Shown one piece after another: positions 1-7,980 of a stretch of 64,000 nucleotides of DNA; within the stretch, counting starts at the first letter, position 1, and each line of letters opens with the position of its first letter. The position numbers and the translations under genes are program-made. The notes below the pieces were generated by a model that was not told the origin of the DNA, did not search any database, and worked only from the letters and a program-made list of their open reading frames with translations. Where the stretch lies: the NCBI GenBank assembly GCA_000632805.1, contig CP007444.1, forward strand, positions 372,001 through 436,000, written 5' to 3'. The DNA comes from Dyella jiangningensis. Its GTDB lineage: Bacteria > Pseudomonadota > Gammaproteobacteria > Xanthomonadales > Rhodanobacteraceae.

Positions 1-293
1 TGGACCGGCAGCGGGCGCTGGTGTTCGGCCACTTCACCAACTGCAAGCCGCACGGCTACGACAACGGCTATGACACCAGCGCCGCGCTCGACCATATCGG
101 CCGGGTAGCCCACATCCCGGTGGTGCGTGACCTGCCGTTCGGCCACGAGACCAGCAAGTTCACCCTGCCGTTCGGCGTCCCCGCACGGCTGCGCGTGGCG
201 GGCAGGCAGGCCAGCCTGACCTTCCACGGCCATCCGCACCTGTCCGGGACCGTTCCGAGGCCCGATCCGGCCAAGCGGCCCCAAAACCCGTAA
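1..293 (+). CDS. LD-carboxypeptidase (peptidase S66), C-terminal part
   Basis: Only the last 97 codons lie in the window; the reading frame is open from base 3 and ends with TAA at 291-293. The segment GHFTNCKPHGYDNGY followed by PVVRDLPFGHETSKFTLPFG matches the C-terminal domain of muramoyltetrapeptide (LD-) carboxypeptidases, where this region forms the substrate pocket around the catalytic histidine. The family trims the terminal D-alanine from murein tetrapeptides during cytoplasmic peptidoglycan recycling. The protein continues about 20 residues past the conserved block with a proline-rich tail. The catalytic serine and glutamate lie upstream of the window. ribH follows on the same strand 47 bases later. 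Confidence 0.75.
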   Translation, partial: DRQRALVFGHFTNCKPHGYDNGYDTSAALDHIGRVAHIPVVRDLPFGHETSKFTLPFGVPARLRVAGRQASLTFHGHPHLSGTVPRPDPAKRPQNP

Positions 294-340
294 AATAGCC
301 GGCCCACATGGGCCGCCGAGCCCACAGGAAATCCCGATCC

Positions 341-802
341 ATGAAGACCATCGAAGGCGATTTCGCCACGCCCAAAGGCCGTTTTGCCATCGTTGCCGGC
401 CGTTTCAACGGCTTCGTCGTCGAGCCTCTGGTGGCCGGCGCGCGTGACGTGCTGGTGCGCCATGGCGTAAAGGACGATGCGATCGAGCTGATCCGCGTGC
501 CGGGCGCCTGGGAAATCGCGCTGGCCGCGCACAAGGTGGCCAACTCCGGGAAGTACGCCGCGGTGATCGCGCTGGGCGCGGTGATCCGCGGTTCCACGCC
601 GCACTTCGACTACGTCGCCGGCGAGTGCGCCAAGGGCCTGGCCCAGGCCGCCTACAGCTCCGGGGTGCCGGTGGCGTTCGGCGTGCTGACCACCGACACC
701 ATCGAACAGGCCATCGAGCGCTCCGGCACCAAGGCCGGCAACAAGGGTGCGGACGCCGCGCTGGCAGCGCTCGAGATGGTCAACCTGTACGGAAGGCTGT
801 AA
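341..802 (+). CDS. ribH: 6,7-dimethyl-8-ribityllumazine synthase
   Basis: This 153-residue protein condenses 5-amino-6-ribitylaminouracil with 3,4-dihydroxy-2-butanone 4-phosphate, the penultimate step of riboflavin synthesis, and normally assembles as an icosahedral or pentameric particle. The lumazine synthase signatures are present: [10 protein letters not shown] (53-62) and [14 protein letters not shown] (79-92), the latter carrying the catalytic His88. Length is typical. The frame is open from an ATG at 308, but the ATG at 341 has a ribosome-binding site (CAGGAA, 325-330) and gives the usual N-terminus. The usual downstream partner nusB follows, but here the two genes are separated by an unusual 262-base spacer holding a structured repeat element. 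Confidence 0.96.
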   Translation: MKTIEGDFATPKGRFAIVAGRFNGFVVEPLVAGARDVLVRHGVKDDAIELIRVPGAWEIALAAHKVANSGKYAAVIALGAVIRGSTPHFDYVAGECAKGLAQAAYSSGVPVAFGVLTTDTIEQAIERSGTKAGNKGADAALAALEMVNLYGRL

Positions 803-814
803 TGAATCACGAGA

Positions 815-1076
815 GCCAGTCTTCATATGCCAAGTGCCTCGCGTTGCGGCCGAGTGGTGGCCCAGCGGCCGTGCTTGGCGCAGCGCTTGACTGGCTGTCA
901 AGTCAAGCCGAGCGGGGCCGCTGGGCCGCCACTCAGCCGCAACCCTTCGGGCCGGGTCTGTTTGCCCCCTGGGTCGCGTCATCGCTCAGTCGTGTATCGA
1001 CATACACTCCTTCGTTCTTCCTTGCCCAGCGGGCAAACAGCTCCCGGCGCGAGGTACTTGGCATATGAAGACTGGC
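815..1076 (+). repeat. Branched inverted-repeat element upstream of nusB (element 1)
   Basis: This element fills the ribH-nusB spacer and runs 12 bases into nusB. The outer arm 815-843 is the reverse complement of 1048-1076 with one mismatch in 29, and that mismatch is a G-U pair in RNA. The inner arm 843-870 pairs with 916-943 (28 bases, two mismatches) and encloses a loop with its own small stem. Bases 944-1049 form a core shared with a second element near 63.3 kb. The 3' outer arm contains the nusB Shine-Dalgarno sequence GAGG (1051-1054), the ATG (1065) and the first four codons, so the RNA fold would close off nusB translation. No open reading frame here looks like a gene. Confidence 0.85.
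944..1049 (+). ncRNA. Candidate structured RNA core of element 1
   Basis: The 106 bases align without gaps to 63376-63271 (minus strand), with about 86 identical positions by hand count. Predicted structure: a small CCCTTCGGG hairpin at the start; a 10-bp stem of 958-967 with 1031-1040; and inside it a 6-bp hairpin GTGTAT-CGAC-ATACAC (993-1008). In the second copy this hairpin reads GCGTAT-CGAC-ATACGC, a compensatory T-A to C-G change. The 10-bp stem has a C-G pair here and a U-G wobble in the second copy, which fits RNA transcribed toward the downstream gene. The function is unknown: a cis-acting leader, the body of a mobile element, or both. Confidence 0.6.
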
Positions 1077-1511
1077 CCTGAAGGCATTGACCTGGCCGCC
1101 CGCTCGCGTGCGCGTCGCCGCGCGCTGCAGGCCGTGTATGCGTGGCAGATCGGCGGCAGCCGCATGAATGCGGTGATCGAGCAGTTCCGCCACGAGCAGG
1201 ACATGGAAGTGGCCGACCTGGAGTACTTCGAGGACCTGCTGCATGGCGTCGAGCGCCATGTCGCCGCCATCGACGAAGCCATCAAGCCGTATGTTGACCG
1301 CGAGGTCGAGCAGATCGACCCGATCGAGCGCGCCGCGTTGCGCCTTGCCACCTATGAGCTGAAGTACCGACCGGACGTGCCGTACCGCGTGATCATCAAC
1401 GAGGCCATCGAAGTCACCAAGCGCTTCGGCGCCGACCATGGCCACAGTTACGTCAACGGCGTGCTGGACAAGCTCGCCGGCTCGCTGCGCTCGACGGAAA
1501 AGCGCGGCTGA
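1065..1511 (+). CDS. nusB: Transcription antitermination factor NusB
   Basis: NusB binds boxA RNA together with NusE (ribosomal protein S10) and acts in rRNA operon antitermination and ribosome assembly. The 148-residue product has the NusB fold markers: RSRARRRALQAVYAWQ (14-29), EQIDPIERAALRLATYEL in the middle and PYRVIINEAIEVTKRFG followed by the C-terminal YVNGVLDKLA. Length is typical for the family. The ATG at 1065 has GAGG ten bases upstream. Both lie inside the 3' arm of the inverted-repeat element, so translation probably depends on the state of that fold. The stop codon overlaps the next start by one base (TGATG), indicating translational coupling. Confidence 0.97.
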   Translation: MKTGPEGIDLAARSRARRRALQAVYAWQIGGSRMNAVIEQFRHEQDMEVADLEYFEDLLHGVERHVAAIDEAIKPYVDREVEQIDPIERAALRLATYELKYRPDVPYRVIINEAIEVTKRFGADHGHSYVNGVLDKLAGSLRSTEKRG

Positions 1512-2047
1512 TGGGCGGCGCGGAGCGGTTGTCTTCCGTTCCCGTCCTCGAGACCGAGCGCCTGCGGCTGCGGGCGCATCGTGCCGACGACCACGCCGAG
1601 TGCACGGCCATCTGGTCGAACCCCGAGGTCGTTCGCCATATCGGCGGACGTGCCTTTACCTCGGAAGAAGTGTGGAGACGCCTGCTGCAGTACGTGGGCC
1701 TCTGGAACCTGCTCGGTTACGGCTATTGGGCCGTGGAAGAGAAGGCCACCGGCCGCTACATCGGCGACATCGGTTTCGCCGACTTCAAGCGCGACCTGCA
1801 GCCCTCGCTGGAAGGCATGCTGGAATTCGGCTGGGTGCTGGCCCCCCACGCGCACGGCAAGGGTTATGCGAGCGAGGCCGTGGCCGCCGCGATTGCCTGG
1901 GCCGAGCAACATCGACCGAACCTGAGAGCAGTCTGCATCATCGACCCTGCCAACGAACCGTCGATCCGTGTCGCCGAGAAGGCCGGCTTCAAGCGCTGGC
2001 AGGAATCGACCTATCACGGCGGTCCCACCATCGTGTTCAGCCGGTAG
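1511..2047 (+). CDS. GNAT-family N-acetyltransferase (RimJ/RimL type)
   Basis: The 178-residue protein starts LETERLRLRAHRADDHAE, the typical N-terminus of the RimJ/RimL-like GNAT branch. It carries the acetyl-CoA binding region around GWVLAPHAHGKGYASEAV, with the pyrophosphate loop supplied by HGKGYA, and the C-terminal NEPSIRVAEKAGF motif. Members acetylate protein N-termini, polyamines or small amines with acetyl-CoA; the substrate cannot be told from sequence. It sits inside the nusB-thiL-pgpA operon, overlapping nusB by one base, with thiL starting 37 bases after its end. This insertion in the operon does not by itself indicate a shared pathway. Confidence 0.9.
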   Translation: MGGAERLSSVPVLETERLRLRAHRADDHAECTAIWSNPEVVRHIGGRAFTSEEVWRRLLQYVGLWNLLGYGYWAVEEKATGRYIGDIGFADFKRDLQPSLEGMLEFGWVLAPHAHGKGYASEAVAAAIAWAEQHRPNLRAVCIIDPANEPSIRVAEKAGFKRWQESTYHGGPTIVFSR

Positions 2048-2084
2048 CATCGACGGCGACCCTCCACTCGCCTGGGCCGCATTC

Positions 2085-3062
2085 ATGGAATTTCGCCTGA
2101 TCGACTGCATCCGCGAGCGCACCGCGCAAGGCCGCGAAGACGTGCGCCTGGGCATCGGCGACGACGCCGCGCTGGTGGCGCCACCCTCGGGACAGGAGCT
2201 GGCCATCGCCATCGACACCATGGTCGAGGGCGTGCATTTTCCCCAAGGCACCGATCCGGCCGACATCGGCTGGAAGTCGCTGGCGGTGAACCTGTCCGAC
2301 CTTGCTGCGATGGGTGCCACCCCCGCCTGGGCATTGCTTGGGCTCACCCTGCCGCGACAGTCGCCGGAGCAGGTGCAGGCATTCGTCGATGGCTATGCCG
2401 AAGGCTTCGCGCAACTGGCGCAGACGTATCGGCTGGCCCTGATCGGTGGCGACACGACGCGAGGTTCGTTGACCCTGAGCGTGGCGGTGCATGGCTTCGT
2501 GCCGCCAGGCCAGGCGCTCACCCGCGCCGGTGCCCGGGCCGGTGATGTCGTGCTGGTGACCGGCACGCTGGGTGATGCGGCGGCAGGCCTGCGGCTGTTG
2601 CAGGCGGGCGCGCGAGTGGATGAGGGCGATGGTCGTGCGGCCTATCTGATCGAGCGCCTGCATCGGCCTACGCCCCGCGTGAAGGCGGGCCTAGCCCTGC
2701 GTGGCCGCGCTACCGCGTGCATTGATGTGTCCGACGGCCTGCTTGCCGATCTGGGGCATATCTGCGAAGCGAGCGCGCTCGGTGCCGACATCGAGGCCGC
2801 TCTGCTGCCACGCTCGTCCATGCTGCTGGGCGCCTTCGACGAAACCATGACGCGCGACTTAGCACTCTCCGGCGGAGACGACTACGAGCTTTGCTTCACC
2901 GTGCCGCCCTCGCTGGTCGCCGAAGTGCAGGGCGACCTGGCGCGACTGGGTTGCGGGGCCACGCGCATCGGGCGCATGGTCGAGGGCAACGGCGTGCGTG
3001 TGCGCGACGAGCAAGGCCAATGGCTGGAAACCACGCATCGCGGCTGGGATCACTTCGCATGA
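2085..3062 (+). CDS. thiL: Thiamine-monophosphate kinase
   Basis: ThiL phosphorylates thiamine monophosphate to thiamine pyrophosphate with ATP, the last step of cofactor synthesis. The 325-residue product shows the family motifs: GIGDDAA (23-29) and DTMVEGVHF (44-52) for ATP and metal binding, GGDTTRG (121-127), DVSDGLLADL, and GGDDYELCF near the C-terminus. The frame is open further upstream, but ATG 2085 gives the standard start MEFRLIDCIRE. It overlaps pgpA by four bases (ATGA). The nusB-thiL-pgpA order is common in proteobacteria. Confidence 0.96.
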   Translation: MEFRLIDCIRERTAQGREDVRLGIGDDAALVAPPSGQELAIAIDTMVEGVHFPQGTDPADIGWKSLAVNLSDLAAMGATPAWALLGLTLPRQSPEQVQAFVDGYAEGFAQLAQTYRLALIGGDTTRGSLTLSVAVHGFVPPGQALTRAGARAGDVVLVTGTLGDAAAGLRLLQAGARVDEGDGRAAYLIERLHRPTPRVKAGLALRGRATACIDVSDGLLADLGHICEASALGADIEAALLPRSSMLLGAFDETMTRDLALSGGDDYELCFTVPPSLVAEVQGDLARLGCGATRIGRMVEGNGVRVRDEQGQWLETTHRGWDHFA

Positions 3063-3601
3063 GCGACAACGGAAACGTCAACGAAACCGAAAACAGCCTG
3101 GACAAGAAGACCCTGACGCCGGAACAGCGCCGGCTGCTGCTGGCAACACCGGCGGGCTGGCTGGCCTGCGGTTTCGGCTCCGGCCTCGCGCCCTTCGCAC
3201 AGGGCACCGCCGGCTCGCTGGCGGCCATCGTGCCGTGGCTGCTGCTGCGCACGCTGCCGCTGCAGCTCTACGTTTTCGCGGTGGTCGTGGCATTCGTGGC
3301 GGGCGTATGGGCCTGCGGCATCGCCGGTCGCATGCTGGGCGTGGACGACCACCGCAGCATCGTATGGGACGAGTTCGTCGGCATGTGGATCGCGCTCATT
3401 CCCACGGTAATGCCGGTGTTCTGGGCATCGTGGTCGAGCGTGGTGATCGGCTTCCTGCTGTTCCGCCTGTTCGATGTGTGGAAGCCCTGGCCGATCCGCC
3501 TGCTGGACCAGCGCCTCAAGGGCGGCGTCGGGGTGATGATGGACGACATCGTCGCCGGCGTGTTCGCCGCCATCGTGCTGGCCTTCCTGCTGCGCTTCTA
3601 G
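3059..3601 (+). CDS. pgpA: Phosphatidylglycerophosphatase A
   Basis: PgpA removes the phosphate from phosphatidylglycerol phosphate in the inner membrane to make phosphatidylglycerol. The 180-residue protein has a hydrophilic N-terminal stretch of about 25 residues, then the family signature GFGSGLAPFAQGTAGSLAA (38-56). Several hydrophobic segments follow, with the acidic motif DDHRSIVWDEFVG (96-108) and DDIVAGVFAAI near the end, which supply metal and phosphate ligands. The start codon overlaps the thiL stop (ATGA), so the two are translationally coupled. The operon ends here; a 114-base gap follows with no clear intrinsic terminator. Confidence 0.95.
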   Translation: MSDNGNVNETENSLDKKTLTPEQRRLLLATPAGWLACGFGSGLAPFAQGTAGSLAAIVPWLLLRTLPLQLYVFAVVVAFVAGVWACGIAGRMLGVDDHRSIVWDEFVGMWIALIPTVMPVFWASWSSVVIGFLLFRLFDVWKPWPIRLLDQRLKGGVGVMMDDIVAGVFAAIVLAFLLRF

Positions 3602-3715
3602 GCGCTTCGCCGCGGCAGCCTCTTTTTCGCCATAAGCGATCGGTAGTCTCGCCTCGTGCCGCGCGGTGACGCGTTCGGCTGCGCCATCACGGACGACAAG
3701 GACGAGGGAGAGCCG

Positions 3716-4870
3716 ATGAACCGTTTGCCGGGCCTGGATCTGCTGCGCGCGATCGCGATCGCGTGGGTGATGATCTTTCACTCCTACATCATCGGCGGTT
3801 GGGGCCACTATGGTGGCGTCGAGAAGATCGGCTGGATGGGCGTGGACCTGTTCTTCGTGCTCAGCGGCTTCCTGATCGGTTCGCAGGTGCTCAAGCCGCT
3901 CGCGCAAGGGCAGGCCTTTTCCTTCACCGACTTCTACCTGCGCCGCGCCTTCCGCATCCTGCCGGTCTACCTGCTGGTGGTGGCCGTCTATTTCATTTGG
4001 CCGTCCATGCGCGAATACCCGGGCATCCAGCCGTTGTGGCAGTTCCTCACGTTCACGGTGAACCTGCTGATCGACGTGGAGCACAACCTTGCGTTTTCCC
4101 ACGTGTGGTCGCTGTGCGTGGAAGAGCACTTCTATCTGCTGTTTCCGCTGTTGGCCTGGTGGCTGGCGCGTCGGCCATCGGTGCGGAAATTCGCCACCGT
4201 ATGCATCGCGGTCGTGGTCTTGGGCATGTTCTTGCGTGGTTACATCTGGTTGCATTTCATGGCGCCCGTGAAGGGCGTTGACCAAAATTCCTATGGAAAC
4301 GCCTTTCTCGAAGGCATCTACTACCCCACGTGGTCACGCCTGGATGGTTTGTTGACCGGTGTGGTGCTGGCTGTGCTGCGCATCTACCGGCCGGCCCTCT
4401 GGGCGCAATGGGGGCAGCGTGCCAATGGCGTGCTGATGGCGGGGTTGGTCGTGCTGGGTCTCTCGATCTGGCTGTTCCAGGACCGCACCGGCTTCGCGGC
4501 AACGCTGCTGGGTTATCCGTTGCTGTCAGCGGGCATGGGCCTGTTGGTCATGGCGGGCGCCTGTGAAAACGGCGTCCTGGCGCGCGCGAGGGTGCCGGGA
4601 GCAGGCTGGCTGGCGATGGCGTCCTACAGCTTGTACCTGTCACACAAGCTGGTGTTTCATGGGGTGGAGGCCGCCGCGGGGCATTGGCTGGACGGCCACG
4701 GGGTAGCGACTTTTGCGGGGTACGCGCTGGCGGTGCTGGCGACGGGTGCACTGTTGCACTACGCGGTGGAGCACCCGTTCCTGCGGCTGCGGGGATATGT
4801 GGCGGGGCTGCGGTCCCGTCGCTCCTTCGCCGGTACCGTACCTGCGCAAGCGAGTGCAGACGCCGCCTGA
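3716..4870 (+). CDS. Acyltransferase family 3 membrane protein (OafA/YrhL type)
   Basis: The 384-residue integral membrane protein begins LPGLDLLRAIAIAWVMIFHS, the hallmark N-terminus of acyltransferase-3 proteins with the conserved histidine in IFHS. It continues with MGVDLFFVLSGFLIG and the RAFRILPVYLL motif, then about ten hydrophobic segments. These enzymes move acetyl or other acyl groups across the inner membrane onto O-antigen, exopolysaccharide, peptidoglycan or membrane glycans. The acceptor is not predictable, and no polysaccharide genes are nearby. ATG 3716 was chosen because GAGGGAGAG lies just upstream; an upstream ATG at 3656 lacks such a site. Confidence 0.92.
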   Translation: MNRLPGLDLLRAIAIAWVMIFHSYIIGGWGHYGGVEKIGWMGVDLFFVLSGFLIGSQVLKPLAQGQAFSFTDFYLRRAFRILPVYLLVVAVYFIWPSMREYPGIQPLWQFLTFTVNLLIDVEHNLAFSHVWSLCVEEHFYLLFPLLAWWLARRPSVRKFATVCIAVVVLGMFLRGYIWLHFMAPVKGVDQNSYGNAFLEGIYYPTWSRLDGLLTGVVLAVLRIYRPALWAQWGQRANGVLMAGLVVLGLSIWLFQDRTGFAATLLGYPLLSAGMGLLVMAGACENGVLARARVPGAGWLAMASYSLYLSHKLVFHGVEAAAGHWLDGHGVATFAGYALAVLATGALLHYAVEHPFLRLRGYVAGLRSRRSFAGTVPAQASADAA

Positions 4871-4937
4871 GAAAAAGGCGGCAGGGGAAGGCCGGTTACG
4901 GCCGGCATGATGGGGTTTGACAATCAGGGGGTGTGTC

Positions 4938-5507
4938 ATGCGCAAGCTATTCAAGTTGGCATGTCTGGTCGCGCTCGCTTGGAGCGCGTCATTCACGGTC
5001 TTTGCCGCCGCTATCCAGGGGCCTTGCAGGCTGATCGATCCTTCGACCTGCGCGGACACCAAGGAGCTGGCGCGCACGAAGGGGTTCATGCAGGAGTTGG
5101 CGCATTTCATCGGCGACGAGAAGGCCAGCTATTTCAGCACCGACCGTACGGTGAGCTCGCAGGCCATGTCCGCTTTCAACGGTGCGCCGGACGGCGTGAC
5201 CCAGCTGACGCCAAGCCGCTATCTGTTCGCTGCCTGCCCGGAACGCGGTTGCGATGGCAGCGCGGCCGCGATCATGCTGAACGAATACGGCCAAATCAAG
5301 GGCCTGGTCTTTTCCAGTTTTCATTGCGCGACCGGCTGCGAAGACTATCGTCATGTCGACATCTACATGCGCAAGGACGACCAGGATGACGCCGTGCTTG
5401 CCGCGCTGAAGGCGTGGGCCACCAGCGACAAGCTGCGCAAGACGATGAGCCGGCCAGACGCGGACGAAGGCATCGACAAGCGGATGGACGTCCATCTGCT
5501 GCCGTAA
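4938..5507 (+). CDS. Secreted hypothetical protein
   Basis: The 189-residue product starts MRKLFKLACLVALAWSASFT, a clear Sec signal peptide with likely cleavage after FAA near residue 24, so the mature protein is periplasmic or outside the cell. It has six cysteines after the signal (GPCRLIDPSTCADT, ACPERGCDG, HCATGCEDYRH), which could form disulfides. I do not recognise a family. The ATG at 4938 follows CAGGGGG at a good distance, better than the in-frame start at 4917. It is a single gene between the acyltransferase and a convergent DUF6868 gene, and no function is claimed. Confidence 0.75.
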   Translation: MRKLFKLACLVALAWSASFTVFAAAIQGPCRLIDPSTCADTKELARTKGFMQELAHFIGDEKASYFSTDRTVSSQAMSAFNGAPDGVTQLTPSRYLFAACPERGCDGSAAAIMLNEYGQIKGLVFSSFHCATGCEDYRHVDIYMRKDDQDDAVLAALKAWATSDKLRKTMSRPDADEGIDKRMDVHLLP

Positions 5508-5558
5508 TCGGAGCACGTTGCCGGCGGGGCATGTGCCTTGCCGGCAGCGCGGCCCGGC

Positions 5559-5801
5559 CTAGCCGGCGATGCGCAGCGCAACGTAGGGCATCACGAACAA
5601 CAGCCAGGTGGCGATTTTGGTCGCGGCCATGCCTGCGTAGTGGATGCCGTCGAAGGTTTCCTCCGACAAGTGAAACCAGCGGCTATGCATCGCGTACATG
5701 CGGTCGTGCATGCTGCGGAACAGCGCGAACCACACGGTGACCAGCAGCAGGTTCAGGATCGCCGACCAGCCAAGCACGGCGCGCAGCAATTCGATGCTCA
5801 T
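5559..5801 (-). CDS. DUF6868-like small membrane protein
   Basis: This 80-residue inner-membrane protein has two hydrophobic segments. The first is near residues 8-28 (LGWSAILNLLLVTVWFALF) and the second near 58-78 (ATKIATWLLFVMPYVALRI), joined by the conserved stretch MHSRWFHLSEETFDGIHYAG. The pattern of an aromatic-rich loop between two helices is what I remember of the DUF6868 family of short proteobacterial proteins of unknown role. It lies 32 bases downstream of the alcohol dehydrogenase gene on the same strand, so the two may be cotranscribed. The family name comes from memory of the motif, not from a search. Confidence 0.7.
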   Translation of the reverse strand: MSIELLRAVLGWSAILNLLLVTVWFALFRSMHDRMYAMHSRWFHLSEETFDGIHYAGMAATKIATWLLFVMPYVALRIAG

Positions 5802-5833
5802 GACTCTGCCTTCCCGGGGCGGTGCGCCGGAGC

Positions 5834-6853
5834 TTAGCTTGCCTTCGCCTCCAGCACGATGCGGTAGCGTGCCTTGCCGTCGGCGAGATGCTTGAGCGCC
5901 TCGTTCACCTGGTCCATCGGGAACATTTCCACCTGCGGGCGGATGTCGTGGCGGGTGGCGAAATCCAGCAGCGTGGCGATGTCTATCGGCGAGCCCGTAG
6001 GTGAACTCGACACCTCGCGTTCGCCCATCATCAGGGTGAACACCGGAACCGGGATCGGTTCCAGCACGGCGCCCACCACATGCATGCGACCCAGCGGCGC
6101 GAGCGTGGAGAGCAGGGCGTTCCAGTCCAGCGGCACGTTGACCGTCACCAGCAGCAGGTCGAGCGAGCCGGCGATCGCCTTGATGGCGTCCGCATCGCGG
6201 CTGGAGACCACATGGTGTGCGCCGAAGGAACGTGCCTCGTCGGACTTGAAAGGATTGGACGTGAATGCCGTGACTTCGCAGCCCCAGGCGCGCGCGAACT
6301 TCACCGCCATGTGGCCCAGCCCGCCGATGCCGACCACGCCTACACGCGCGTTCGGCGTGATGCGGTAGGCGAGGAAGGGCTTGAGCACGGTGATGCCGCC
6401 GCACAGCAGCGGTCCGGCGCTGGCCAGGTGGATGCCTTCCGGCAACGGGATCGCCCACGCCCAATGCGAACGCACCTTGTCGGCGAAGCCGCCCTGGTGG
6501 CCGCCGCCGATGGTCGCCACCGAGCTGGGGCACAGGTTCTGGTGACCGGACAGGCATTGATGGCAGTGCATGCAGCTGCTGGCGGTCCAGCCGATGCCGA
6601 CGCGTTGTCCCACCGACAGCCCCTTGGCGTATTCGCCCAAGGCCGTGACGCGGCCGATGACTTCGTGTCCTGGCACGAAGGGAAAGCGCGCCATGCCCCA
6701 TTCGTTGTTGATCATCGAAAGGTCGGAGTGGCAGATGCCGCAGTAGTCGACCGCGACTTCCACTTCTTCCGCACCGAGCGGCCCCAGGTCGAACTGTTCG
6801 AGGACCAGCGGCTTGCCCGCCTCGCGAGCCGACCAACCGTGCATCTGCGACAT
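5834..6853 (-). CDS. Zinc-dependent NAD(P)-dependent alcohol dehydrogenase (YahK/cinnamyl-alcohol type)
   Basis: The 339-residue medium-chain dehydrogenase reduces aldehydes or oxidises alcohols. Catalytic zinc ligands are visible in CGICHSDL and PGHEVIG near the N-terminus. The structural zinc site is SSCMHCHQCLSGHQNLC, with its four cysteines. GVVGIGGLGHMAVKFA is the Rossmann nucleotide-binding loop. The overall pattern is closest to the YahK/AdhA branch, broad-specificity NADPH-dependent aldehyde reductases. The start MSQMHGW at 6853 follows GGAG; a longer upstream reading frame exists but lacks a ribosome-binding site. The gene is divergent from the aldo/keto reductase gene 143 bases away, so the two may share a regulatory region. 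Confidence 0.93.
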   Translation of the reverse strand: MSQMHGWSAREAGKPLVLEQFDLGPLGAEEVEVAVDYCGICHSDLSMINNEWGMARFPFVPGHEVIGRVTALGEYAKGLSVGQRVGIGWTASSCMHCHQCLSGHQNLCPSSVATIGGGHQGGFADKVRSHWAWAIPLPEGIHLASAGPLLCGGITVLKPFLAYRITPNARVGVVGIGGLGHMAVKFARAWGCEVTAFTSNPFKSDEARSFGAHHVVSSRDADAIKAIAGSLDLLLVTVNVPLDWNALLSTLAPLGRMHVVGAVLEPIPVPVFTLMMGEREVSSSPTGSPIDIATLLDFATRHDIRPQVEMFPMDQVNEALKHLADGKARYRIVLEAKAS

Positions 6854-6996
6854 GGCTTCGCTCCGATCGAAGGAATGGACGATAACGGTCAAGCCTAGAC
6901 CCAGTGCCGTCGGCGCCACGTATAGGCGACAGCGATGGACGCGACGGGCGTGCTCTTGGCATGCTGCCCTATCCCCCTATTTACCGGAGCGACCCC

Positions 6997-7965
6997 ATGC
7001 AATATCGACGTCTCGGAAGATCCGGCCTGCAACTCTCCGCGTTGTCGTTCGGCGCGTGGGTCACCTTCGGTAGGCAGGTGGGGCGCTCGCTGGCGCGCGA
7101 CCTGCTGGCGATGGCGCATGACCATGGCGTCAACTTCTTCGACAACGCCGAAACGTACAACCATGGCGTGGCCGAAACGTTGATGGGCGACGTGCTGGCC
7201 GACCTTCGTTTCCCGCGCGACAGCTATTGCGTGTCGAGCAAGGTCTACTTCGGCGCGGCGGAAAATCCGCTGCCGACGCAGCGCGGCCTCTCGCGCAAGC
7301 ACGTGATCGAAGCCTGCCACCAAGCGCTGCAACGACTGCGCGTCGAGCATCTGGACCTGTATTTCTGCCATCGCCCCGATCCCGATACGCCGATCGAGGA
7401 AACCGTCGGTGCGATGGATGCGCTCGTGCGCCAGGGCAAGGTGCTGTACTGGGGCACCAGCGAGTGGCCGGCCGAGGCCATCGCCGAGGCGCACCGCATT
7501 GCGCGCGAGAACCACATGTTCGCGCCGACGATGGAACAGCCGCAGTACAACCTGCTGCATCGCGAACGCGTGGAGCAGGAATACGCAGCGCTGTACGACG
7601 CGTACGGCATGGGCACGACGATCTGGTCGCCGCTGGCCTCGGGCCTGCTCACCGGCAAATACAACGACGGCGTGCCGTCCGATACCCGCTTGTCGCAACC
7701 GGGCTATGAATGGCTGCGCGAAGCGATTTTGGAACAGGGCGGCGATCGCATCGAGAAGGTGCGTCGCCTCGTGCCCATCGCGTCGGATCTCGGCGTGTCG
7801 ATGGCGCAGCTCGCCGTCGCGTGGTGCCTGGTGAACCCGCATGTGTCCACGGTGATGCTGGGCGCGAGCAAACTGGAGCAGCTGAAGCACAACCTCGCCG
7901 CGCTCGATGTGCTGCCACGATTGGATGCGGATGTGTTGAAGCGGATCGAACAGGCGCTGGCCTGA
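6997..7965 (+). CDS. Aldo/keto reductase (potassium-channel beta-subunit-like)
   Basis: The 322-residue TIM-barrel oxidoreductase starts MQYRRLGRSGLQLSALSFGA and has the family features FFDNAETYNHG (catalytic aspartate and tyrosine) and the conserved lysine in SSKVYFG. HLDLYFCHRPDPDTPIEET and a C-terminal NADPH-binding region with MLGASKLEQLKHN follow. This is the subgroup related to the beta subunits of voltage-gated potassium channels and to bacterial YghZ/Gpr proteins, which reduce aldehydes such as methylglyoxal with NADPH. A longer in-frame start at 6904 exists; ATG 6997 is preceded by GGAG and fits the family length. Confidence 0.93.
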   Translation: MQYRRLGRSGLQLSALSFGAWVTFGRQVGRSLARDLLAMAHDHGVNFFDNAETYNHGVAETLMGDVLADLRFPRDSYCVSSKVYFGAAENPLPTQRGLSRKHVIEACHQALQRLRVEHLDLYFCHRPDPDTPIEETVGAMDALVRQGKVLYWGTSEWPAEAIAEAHRIARENHMFAPTMEQPQYNLLHRERVEQEYAALYDAYGMGTTIWSPLASGLLTGKYNDGVPSDTRLSQPGYEWLREAILEQGGDRIEKVRRLVPIASDLGVSMAQLAVAWCLVNPHVSTVMLGASKLEQLKHNLAALDVLPRLDADVLKRIEQALA

Positions 7966-7980
7966 CGAATCCTCTTCTCG

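Noticed and set aside
815..1076. Interpretation of element 1 as a retron or diversity-generating retroelement
   Set aside because: The paired outer arms recall retron inverted repeats, but no reverse transcriptase gene is in the window and the arms match the host gene start. Kept only as a search suggestion.
815..1076. Interpretation of element 1 as a simple ribH terminator or as a REP pair
   Set aside because: It has no T-run, shares no wording with the REP consensus, and has a conserved 106-base core found elsewhere.
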